From: Anaerolineales bacterium
Lineage (GTDB): Bacteria > Chloroflexota > Anaerolineae > Anaerolineales > Villigracilaceae
Assembly (NCBI GenBank): GCA_028689195.1
Contig: JAQTWR010000144.1
Span: 1-6,961 of the forward strand
Length of the DNA stretch: 6,961 bases
Direction: 5' to 3'
Below, piece after piece: positions 1 through 4,999 of this stretch. Both the position numbers and the translations under genes were made by a program. Position 1 is the first letter of the stretch. Every line of letters begins with the position of its first letter. The notes beneath the pieces are model-generated. The model saw only the letters and a program-made list of their open reading frames with translations, had not been told where the DNA came from and did not search any database.

Positions 1-441
1 GTGCGCGTCGCCTTGACGTTGGTCACGCCAGCAATCTAAATCACATTTGGAATGATGATGACTAATACCACCGCTGCCGCAATCTCCACTTCCGCAGTAG
101 GTTTGATGACCTGTTGGGTCGGTATATTTTAAAGGATTATTTCGCACATAGGAATAGCGATCGTAATCTTGAGGGTTGTAGGGGTCTGGTACAATGCTGT
201 CAGGCTGGGTAAAGTGGTTAAGATAAGGGTCATAGAATCTTGCGCCGTAATACATGAGCCCAAAGCCTTCCGTCACTCCCGCAGTGGATGGGTCGTCCAT
301 ATAGGAATATTGCCCGGTGAACGTTTGGCGAGTCAACGCATAGGCGGAGGGGATGATCTCAGGGTCAGAACTTTTCCACGTGTAGCGGATTTCGCCCCAG
401 ATTTCAAAGACCTGACAGGTTTCACCATGCAGCGAGCCGAT
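1..441 (-). pseudogene. RHS repeat-associated core and start of a C-terminal tip (broken 5', runs off left edge)
   Basis: RHS proteins are large cell-surface or secreted proteins whose YD repeats form a shell around a variable C-terminal tip, often a toxin. Translating the minus strand from 441 gives 147 stop-free codons. These include the core motifs GEIRYTWKSSDPEIIPSAY, RQTFTGQYSYMDDPS, YYGARFYDPY, DRYSYVRNNP and the terminal DPTGH. After DPTGH comes a short Cys/His-rich stretch (YCGSGDCGSGG, then HHH) that continues past the window edge, so the tip cannot be identified. Upstream the frame meets a TAA at 442-444 inside an inverted-repeat element. The first in-frame ATG lies within the core (YSYM, at 300) and has no evident RBS, so normal translation is doubtful. 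The YD-repeat remnant at 495-608 is in another frame. I read this as a decayed, displaced RHS end; the core assignment is firm, loss of function is inferred. Confidence 0.75.
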
Positions 442-500
442 TTAGAGCCACGAATCAAAGCCGCGCTGGTTGATTAAGGCGCTGCGGAAACCTGTCAGGT
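410..500. repeat. Small inverted-repeat-bounded element, copy 1 (91 bp)
   Basis: The ends form a perfect 14-bp inverted repeat: ACCTGACAGGTTTC at 410-423 and GAAACCTGTCAGGT at 487-500. The interior is non-coding in every useful frame and introduces the TAA that interrupts the RHS reading frame. Its reverse complement aligns closely with the element at 2878-2997, sharing for example CCTTAATCAACCAGC and GGTGAAAC. The size, terminal repeats and lack of coding suggest a MITE-like or REP-like mobile repeat. No target duplication could be established by eye. Confidence 0.65.
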
Positions 501-608
501 ATGCTGCCTGTGCGCGAGAAAGTTTTGAGTTGGCAGCCCATCGACGTCATAGGCGTACGTATTGCCGCCCATGCTGGAAACAGCACAGTTGCACGCATGA
601 TGTAACAT
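495..608 (-). pseudogene. RHS YD-repeat remnant (37 codons)
   Basis: This minus-strand frame begins with ATG at 608-606, which overlaps the TAA stop of the preceding gene as TAATG, and ends at TGA 495-497 inside the inverted-repeat element. Its middle reads AVSSMGGNTYAYDVDG, a recognisable RHS YD-repeat unit. The frame differs from that of the core at 1-441, so the two pieces no longer make one protein. It is best seen as the start of the displaced RHS end, joined almost directly to the stop codon of the upstream cassette. That junction is what tip displacement by recombination would leave. Translation through the TAATG overlap is possible but would give only a short peptide. Confidence 0.55.
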
Positions 609-1048
609 TAGGGCACTTTAACTTTAAGCGAGCTTAAAACGTTTTTGCCGTCTGTCAAGTGGATTTCATAAAATCCTGTAGAAAGACGAGTATTCATATG
701 AATTACAATATTTCCATTAGTGATCCAAATTGTTTCATGATACATCGGGGGTTCAAGGAAATCTTGCTTGCCATTGTAAATATTAATCCGTATTTGTCTG
801 TGAATATCCTTAGTGGCAGAATTAACTTGTGTACATATATCAAACGGTCTATCTGCCACAATATTAGCATGGCGTATTTCATCTTTTACCTTTTCGCAAA
901 CAAAAGAGCTTTTCAGAACAAAATAAACGGGTTTCGATGCAGGCGAAAAAGAAAGAGCCCACTTTAGTAAAATGATTAGAACGATAAACACCACAAAGAT
1001 AATAAGGCTATTATCTTTAATAATTTTTGTTTTTATGTGCGTTTTCAT
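608..1048 (-). CDS. Single-pass membrane protein, candidate partner (immunity) of the preceding RHS tip
   Basis: I do not recognise the family. The 146-residue product starts MKTHIKTK, is positively charged at the N terminus, and has one hydrophobic segment at about residues 14-32 (SLIIFVVFIVLIILLKWAL). The rest is probably outside the cytoplasm and ends in a beta-rich stretch (TIWITNGNIVIHMNT, then FYEIHLTDGKNVLSSLKVKV). I chose the ATG at 1048 over a TTG at 1063 because GGTAGGT lies at a suitable distance upstream and the start then falls 8 bases after the RHS stop. The gene is strongly AT-rich compared with the plus-strand genes, which suggests horizontal origin. Its place directly behind an RHS tip matches immunity genes in RHS and polymorphic-toxin systems. 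The immunity role is inferred from position and size only. Confidence 0.6.
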   Translation of the reverse strand: MKTHIKTKIIKDNSLIIFVVFIVLIILLKWALSFSPASKPVYFVLKSSFVCEKVKDEIRHANIVADRPFDICTQVNSATKDIHRQIRINIYNGKQDFLEPPMYHETIWITNGNIVIHMNTRLSTGFYEIHLTDGKNVLSSLKVKVP

Positions 1049-1056
1049 AAATTTAC

Positions 1057-2043
1057 CTACCAAAATGAAAAAATATTTTTGGCGAACGAATAACTTAGTC
1101 CGCCTTGAAACGAAAAATCTGCGCCATTAGGAATGGCATTACCACCAAAGACAATGCTGTTTTCGCTTGTGTACATCAATCCCTCATCAAGTGTAAATAC
1201 AGGCTTGCCATTAGCCAAATCAATACTTACTGCTTTCTCTCCGCCAGCAAGCAATCCCATATCTAGATTGCCAGATACAGAGCCGTCAACTTGTGTCCCA
1301 GATAAAATACCTTCAAGGTTTTCTACATCACTTGGTATACCATGGGCGTTTGACGTGCCAAAATTGACGTTGCCCTCTATTCCAGTAGGGGATCCAGCAT
1401 AAATAAATCCCCCTACTGTTACTACTTTGTATAATTCGCCTTCTTTCCAATCCATCATGTAATCTTCCTGATAAGAAACACCACCTTCGCCACCATACCC
1501 TGCCTGTCCACTATATCCCCAATGAACACCAAAAACGGGCTTTGTTTTAGGTTGAGCCCACCCGCCTAGAATAAATTCGGCAGTTTCTCGATTTTGTTGC
1601 TGTTTCTGACCAGTCTGATCATATTCTAAACTGGCTAGTTTTTTAGCATTATCAGCTCGGATTATAGGATCATCTTCGTAACAATCATCGCTTCCCTCAC
1701 CACAGCCTGCTACGGGGACATGTCCTGACGGATCGTTAAATCTAACAGGGTTGTTATTTGCATACGCATACCGATCCAACCCCTGCGCTCCACTTGGGAC
1801 AATCGAATCCGCCTGAGCCATGCGTCCATTGTAAGGGTCGTAAAAACGTGACTGATAAAACATCAACCCAAAGCCCTCGCTCACCCCGGACGTGGAGGGA
1901 TCGTCCATGTAGGAATATTGTCCCGTGAACGTTTGGCGAGTCAACGCATAGGCGGAGGGGATGATCTCAGGGTCAGAACTTTTCCACATGTAGCGGATTT
2001 CGCCAAAGGGTTTGTCCCACAAGGGCGCTTCGCAATATCTCAT
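1057..2043 (-). CDS. Orphan RHS core with a Gly-rich, beta-rich C-terminal tip (328 aa)
   Basis: Residues 1-108 are an RHS core: KPFGEIRYMWKSSDPEI, RQTFTGQYSYMDDPS, FYQSRFYDPYNGRM, LDRYAYANNNPV and the closing DPSGH. After DPSGH comes a unique tip of about 220 residues. It is first acidic and Gln-rich (about 115-150), then rich in glycine and short beta-like strands (GVHWGYSGQAGYGGEGG, then VTVGGFIYAGS), and ends GLSYSFAKNIFSFW. I cannot match it to a known toxin fold. The YD-repeat body is missing; an in-frame TAA lies just upstream of the ATG. Residues 4-10 (CEAPLWD) are a 7-codon insertion absent from the related copy at 3819-4808. The partner gene starts 8 bases after the stop. Without the shell domain, delivery by the usual RHS route is unlikely, so the module may be a stored cassette awaiting recombination or simply decaying. 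Confidence 0.8.
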   Translation of the reverse strand: MRYCEAPLWDKPFGEIRYMWKSSDPEIIPSAYALTRQTFTGQYSYMDDPSTSGVSEGFGLMFYQSRFYDPYNGRMAQADSIVPSGAQGLDRYAYANNNPVRFNDPSGHVPVAGCGEGSDDCYEDDPIIRADNAKKLASLEYDQTGQKQQQNRETAEFILGGWAQPKTKPVFGVHWGYSGQAGYGGEGGVSYQEDYMMDWKEGELYKVVTVGGFIYAGSPTGIEGNVNFGTSNAHGIPSDVENLEGILSGTQVDGSVSGNLDMGLLAGGEKAVSIDLANGKPVFTLDEGLMYTSENSIVFGGNAIPNGADFSFQGGLSYSFAKNIFSFW

Positions 2044-2066
2044 TGCGAAAATTTTACCTTACAAGA

Positions 2067-2129
2067 CCATCTACGAATACCCAAAGATGGGTCTCGCCAT
2101 TCGATTATTCGTGAAAAATTCGTGGATGG
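2067..2129. repeat. Inverted repeat near the truncated RHS end
   Basis: CCATCTACGAAT at 2067-2078 pairs with ATTCGTGGATGG at 2118-2129 with one mismatch. The stretch is non-coding and lies just upstream of the RHS ATG at 2043. At the corresponding place ahead of the other RHS end (about 4836-4860) there is a shorter relative containing two CACGAAT motifs. This points to insertion or expansion of a small repeat in an inherited spacer. Confidence 0.45.
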
Positions 2130-2181
2130 TTTCATGACGTTGAAGTCCTACCAGTATTTCCGCGCGTGAGAAGGTTTTGAG

Positions 2182-2210
2182 TTGACGATCATCTTAAAGA
2201 TGACTGTCAA
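2182..2210. repeat. Near-perfect palindrome, REP-like copy
   Basis: The left arm TTGACGATCATCTT and right arm AAGATGACTGTCAA surround a single A. They match except for a swapped GA/AG pair. It is almost identical to the palindrome at 4898-4926 and sits at the same place, next to CTTGAGT/TTTGAGT, where homology to RHS coding sequence ends. No T-run follows on either strand, so a terminator role is uncertain. Confidence 0.6.
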
Positions 2211-2250
2211 CTGGTTTGCCCACTTACAAGACCCCATTCCCATTAATAAT

Positions 2251-2283
2251 AGATGACGGTCACTTGCCAAGTGACCGTCATCT
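2251..2283 (-). terminator. Perfect 16-bp hairpin just past the small gene
   Basis: AGATGACGGTCACTTG (2251-2266) and its exact complement CAAGTGACCGTCATCT (2268-2283) surround one base. On the minus strand the hairpin begins 2 bases after the stop codon of the gene at 2286-2642, so it is well placed to end that transcript. The following sequence is AT-rich (ATTATTAAT) but not a clean U-tract. Its arms are related to the palindromes at 2182 and 4898, so it may be a REP-like repeat used as a terminator. Confidence 0.55.
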
Positions 2284-2285
2284 TG

Positions 2286-2642
2286 TTACGCAGAAGCCTT
2301 TGCCTTGCGGACGGGGCGTTTGCGTTCGCTCTTGCGGATGCCGCCCGCCATTTCGTATTGACTGCTGTCTTTGCCATATTTCGCCGCGACGCCGGTCAAC
2401 ATGCGTTCGTTGAGGTCGCGCAGGGCTTTCTCGGCGGAGAGGACGGCGTTATAGGCTTCGTCCACTTGGGAGAGCAGGGTATTGTAGACGCCGAGTTTTG
2501 CCTGACAATCGCTGACTTCTGCCTGAAACGCGGCGACGGTCAAACCGCTGCCCAAATCCAGCGCGGGATCAATCGAAACGAGCGCGGACAGCCGCTGCTG
2601 GGCTTTCTCGACGATGGGGGACACTTTCTTTTGACGTGCCAT
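2286..2642 (-). CDS. Small conserved-looking helical protein (118 aa), function unknown
   Basis: The product begins MARQKKVSPIVEKAQQRLSAL. It is predicted mostly alpha-helical, with Leu/Ala heptad-like spacing at about residues 8-80 that could form a coiled coil. The C-terminal third carries RMLTGVAAKYGKDSSQYEMA, followed by GGIRKSERKRPVRKAKASA, a very basic tail that could bind nucleic acid. From memory, similar short proteins ending in GKDS..YE.AGG.RKSERK occur in several phyla without an assigned function; I cannot verify this here. The start is well supported by AGGAGA (2651-2656 on the other strand), 8 bases ahead of the ATG. A promoter lies at 2700-2728 and a hairpin follows the stop, so it looks like a complete single-gene transcription unit. 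It sits between RHS cassettes and shows no relation to them. Confidence 0.75.
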   Translation of the reverse strand: MARQKKVSPIVEKAQQRLSALVSIDPALDLGSGLTVAAFQAEVSDCQAKLGVYNTLLSQVDEAYNAVLSAEKALRDLNERMLTGVAAKYGKDSSQYEMAGGIRKSERKRPVRKAKASA

Positions 2643-2672
2643 GATGGAATTCTCCTTTTGGGGTTGAAATAT

Positions 2673-2861
2673 GTTCCTGTTACAAGGGAACCAGAACCTA
2701 TTATAAAGAAAACGGTTCTGGTTGTCGAGTAACTTGTTCTAATCATAAAGGAAATGGTTATATTTACAGAGTAGTGAGTTCTCGTTGCAAAGGAAGGAGT
2801 TCTAGTTACAAAGGAAATGGTTCTGTTTATCGAGTAATGTGTTCATATTGCAAAGGAACGT
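2673..2861. repeat. Nine tandem 21-bp repeats of two alternating subtypes
   Basis: Nine units of exactly 21 bp start at 2673, 2694, 2715, 2736, 2757, 2778, 2799, 2820 and 2841. Most begin GTTC. Subtype A ends in variants of ACAAAGGAAATG; subtype B ends in variants of ATCGAGTAATGT. The order is A A B A B A A B A. No frame is open through the array on either strand. The array lies upstream of the small gene at 2286-2642 and contains its probable promoter. There are no spacers between units, so it is not a CRISPR array. Confidence 0.85.
2700..2728 (-). promoter_or_regulatory. Probable sigma70-type promoter of the small gene
   Basis: On the minus strand TCGACA (2728-2723) is a 5/6 match to the -35 consensus and TATAAT (2705-2700) is a perfect -10, with a 17-bp spacer. 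Transcription would begin near 2693, leaving about 50 bases of leader before the ATG at 2642. The -35 falls in a subtype B repeat unit and the -10 in the adjacent subtype A unit. Confidence 0.6.
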
Positions 2862-2877
2862 GGACTTAATTTGAAAA

Positions 2878-2997
2878 AGACCTGACAGATTTCCATAGAG
2901 CCTTAATCAACCAGCATGACTTTGCTTTACGGAATCCGAATCGACTCGCTACACGGTGAAACGCTTCGGCAGGCTCAACGCACCGCCTGTCAGGTCT
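2878..2997. repeat. Inverted-repeat-bounded element, copy 2 (120 bp)
   Basis: AGACCTGACAG (2878-2888) and CTGTCAGGTCT (2987-2997) form an 11-bp perfect inverted repeat. The first 75 bases of the interior align with the reverse complement of the copy at 410-500. The extra length lies after GTGAAACGC and includes TTCGGCAGGCTCAACGCACC. The sequence next to its right end (GCTGCCTGCGCGTGAGAAGG) also flanks copy 1, but there it is joined to the opposite end of the interior. That implies inversion, or independent insertion in the other orientation. Confidence 0.6.
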
Positions 2998-3039
2998 GTG
3001 CTGCCTGCGCGTGAGAAGGTTGCCATGCCTTATTTTACT

Positions 3040-3822
3040 TTACCTATTTGTCCATGTTTTAATTATTTTTCCTGTATATGGGTCTATATGGATTTCAAAC
3101 AATGTTGTGGAGTGGTTTATAAGCGGGCCGTAATATATTACATCCCAATTTTCATCCAAATAAAGACCCAAAGTACATTTGTTTTGGATAGATTGACGCG
3201 CCGCCTTGCCGCCGTTTTCTTCCGCTATCCTGAGAGCGTCGTTGGCTGTGATTTTTAGATCGCTCAGATAATATTCGTTATCTCCAAAAAGAGGTCGGGG
3301 ATGTGTGGCGCCGCCACTCCCCCAAGATGCAGTACCATCTGGCAGGGATATTTCTATCACGCGTGAACTATAGCGAAACTCTTCCTGATAGATCAGTTGG
3401 TCAAAAATAATTTTGGCGTCTTCAAACCCAACGGGGTTTTCTTCACACGCTCTGTGAAAGACCATTCTATTTATGGTCCAATTTCTATGTCCTTCCTTCC
3501 ATTCAAATTCGAATAGCGCAAAAGCAACTTTCAGATATTCTGACTGTGTCCATTTTAAATTATCGCTCGTGTTTGAATTGGGAATCTGCGTAGTTTCAGG
3601 CAAGAATATCGGGGATTGCCCGCTGTCAATGGATTTAAGGATTGTGCTGGCGTCAATTTTATAACTACCTGAGTAGGGATAACCTGGAGGGGGTCTTGAG
3701 GGGTCAGGAATGCTGTCTGGGTTGAAAACAATCCCGAACAGACCGCACCAAGTTGTAATCAAAAGCGCGGATAGGATAACGATAATTGCTTTTTGTACAG
3801 TGTTTTTATTTATCATTTTCAT
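3040..3822 (-). CDS. Membrane-anchored protein with PepSY-like C terminus, candidate partner of the RHS tip
   Basis: The 260-residue product starts MKMINKNTVQK and has one hydrophobic segment at about residues 11-33, acting as anchor or signal; there is no clear lipobox. The remainder is likely extracytoplasmic. The last 70 residues resemble the PepSY pattern: ITANDALRIAEENGGK, then W-D-V-I-Y-Y, then LFEIHIDPYTGKIIKTW. PepSY domains are small extracytoplasmic domains associated with inhibiting or chaperoning partner proteins. The ATG overlaps the TGA of the upstream RHS gene (ATGA), which suggests translational coupling; there is no strong RBS. A second ATG two codons on is possible. The pairing with an RHS tip suggests an immunity or accessory role, but only position supports that. 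The PepSY call is a pattern match by eye. Confidence 0.6.
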   Translation of the reverse strand: MKMINKNTVQKAIIVILSALLITTWCGLFGIVFNPDSIPDPSRPPPGYPYSGSYKIDASTILKSIDSGQSPIFLPETTQIPNSNTSDNLKWTQSEYLKVAFALFEFEWKEGHRNWTINRMVFHRACEENPVGFEDAKIIFDQLIYQEEFRYSSRVIEISLPDGTASWGSGGATHPRPLFGDNEYYLSDLKITANDALRIAEENGGKAARQSIQNKCTLGLYLDENWDVIYYGPLINHSTTLFEIHIDPYTGKIIKTWTNR

Positions 3823-4808
3823 TTTACTATTAATCTTTCAAGATAATTCCAGTCAAACTCTGGGTGTGCGTCCCTGAAATCAGAATCAACGCCACTAAGA
3901 AAGGCGGAGAGGGTGCCGTCAGAACCGTTTAATATTTGATCCAATTGGTCACCTTCATAAAAATCACCAAGATACGCCTTCCAGTTAAACGTGCCATCTG
4001 AAGAAGTGTACTTCTTGGTTCCAATTGCATTTTTCAGGTCTTTGTAATTGTGGGCAGTGATCTCGCCGTTGGCTGCCAACACTGCGACCATCATCATATC
4101 TGTTGCGGTGCAACGACCAGCCGCGCACACATTTTGCAAGCCGAAAGAAATTTTCCTAGCCATGCCAGCCTTTGCGACACTATCATAGTGTTGGTCAAGT
4201 CCGAATAAGCCCACCGCTAGCCCCCGGTCACCATCCCAATCCCCATATCCCTTCGTTTCACAATCAGAACCAGGGTCACATACCTCAGTTCCATAAGCTG
4301 CGTTCATTTGCTCATCGCTGATTTTTGCTGATCCCTTACTGTCGTAGCTATCTCGGAATATTTCGTCTGGGTATATCCAACCAGCCCGTGTCGGGACGCC
4401 AGCGTTGAATAAAGGGGCAAACCCCCAACTTTGTTGATGAATACCAGCAGTTACCATTACAGTAAGGTAAGGATTTATTCTACATGCATAATCAGTTAGA
4501 TCGTCACAATGTCCAGTAGGATCCGTATGGTTGACTGGATTATTACTAACGTACGCATACCTATCCAACCCCTGCACTCCCCCAGGGACAATCGTATCCG
4601 CTTGAGCCATGCGTCCAGTGTAAGGATCATACCAGCGAGCGTTGTAGAACATCACCCCAAAGCCCTCCACCCCCGCAGTGGATGGGTCGTCCATGTAGGA
4701 ATATTGCCCGGTGAACGTTTGGCGAGTCAACGCATAGGCGGAGGGGATGATCTCAGGGTCAGAACTTTTCCACGTGTAGCGCACTTCGCCAAAGGGTTTA
4801 TATCTCAT
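3819..4808 (-). CDS. Orphan RHS core with an unrecognised C-terminal tip (329 aa)
   Basis: Residues 1-100 are an RHS core: MRYKPFGEVRYTWKSSDPEI, RQTFTGQYSYMDDPS, FYNARWYDPYTGRM, LDRYAYVSNNPV and DPTGH. The tip spans 101-329. It contains GYGDWDGDRGLAVGLFGLD, a central helical part with CAAGRCTATDMMMVAVLAANG, and an acidic end with DFYEGDQLDQILNGSDG and FDWNYLERLIVK. I do not recognise a catalytic fold; the GLAVGLFGLD stretch loosely recalls lysozyme-like sequences, but that is weak. The N-terminal RHS body is missing: the frame is closed by a TAA at about 4832, and the chosen ATG is the first after it. The same TAA context occurs ahead of the copy at 1057-2043, so both derive from one truncated ancestor or exchanged this segment. 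The partner gene overlaps its stop by 4 bases. Confidence 0.8.
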   Translation of the reverse strand: MRYKPFGEVRYTWKSSDPEIIPSAYALTRQTFTGQYSYMDDPSTAGVEGFGVMFYNARWYDPYTGRMAQADTIVPGGVQGLDRYAYVSNNPVNHTDPTGHCDDLTDYACRINPYLTVMVTAGIHQQSWGFAPLFNAGVPTRAGWIYPDEIFRDSYDSKGSAKISDEQMNAAYGTEVCDPGSDCETKGYGDWDGDRGLAVGLFGLDQHYDSVAKAGMARKISFGLQNVCAAGRCTATDMMMVAVLAANGEITAHNYKDLKNAIGTKKYTSSDGTFNWKAYLGDFYEGDQLDQILNGSDGTLSAFLSGVDSDFRDAHPEFDWNYLERLIVK

Positions 4809-4897
4809 CTCGGAGATTTTACCTTATAAGACCGCCCACGAATCAAAATCACGAATAAACGACTCGCCAATATTTCCGCGCGTGAGAAGGTCTTGAG

Positions 4898-4926
4898 TTG
4901 ACAGTCATCTTAAAGATGACTGTCAA
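4898..4926. repeat. Perfect palindrome between RHS remnant and ATP-grasp gene
   Basis: TTGACAGTCATCTT and its exact complement AAGATGACTGTCAA surround one A. It marks the boundary between the accessory region and the plus-strand genes and is nearly identical to the copy at 2182-2210. It might terminate minus-strand or plus-strand transcription, but no T-run follows. A dyad-binding operator is also possible. Confidence 0.65.
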
Positions 4927-4987
4927 CTACGCCCATACAAAACCATCCATCTCGATTCTTAATCTCCCAATTCCCCAATCCCTAACT

Positions 4988-4993
4988 TATAAT
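4988..4993 (+). promoter_or_regulatory. Probable -10 box for a leaderless transcript
   Basis: A perfect TATAAT lies 6 bases before the ATG at 5000. Transcription would then start at or very near the start codon. No Shine-Dalgarno sequence precedes this ATG, which agrees with a leaderless mRNA. There is no clear -35 at the right distance. Confidence 0.5.
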
Positions 4994-4999
4994 CTCCCC

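Noticed and set aside
169..477. Plus-strand 102-residue reading frame, with similar frames at 1918-2169 and 4509-4829
   Set aside because: All are antisense shadows of the conserved RHS core; their similarity (ERLASQRIGGGDDLRVRTFP) reflects the repeated DNA, not a protein family.
659..967. Plus-strand 102-residue frame
   Set aside because: Antisense to the membrane-anchored partner gene, with no RBS or recognisable motif.
2540..2746. Minus-strand 68-residue frame through the tandem repeats, and a plus-strand 159-residue frame at 2253-2732
   Set aside because: A 21-bp period keeps frame by chance. One overlaps the well-supported small gene in another frame and the other is antisense to it; neither spans the array.
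2673..2861. CRISPR array
   Set aside because: Units are contiguous 21-bp tandem copies with no unique spacers, and no cas gene is in view.
4898..4903. TTGACA as the -35 of the ATP-grasp gene
   Set aside because: It is the arm of a palindrome, has no -10 about 17 bp downstream, and is far from the TATAAT at 4988.
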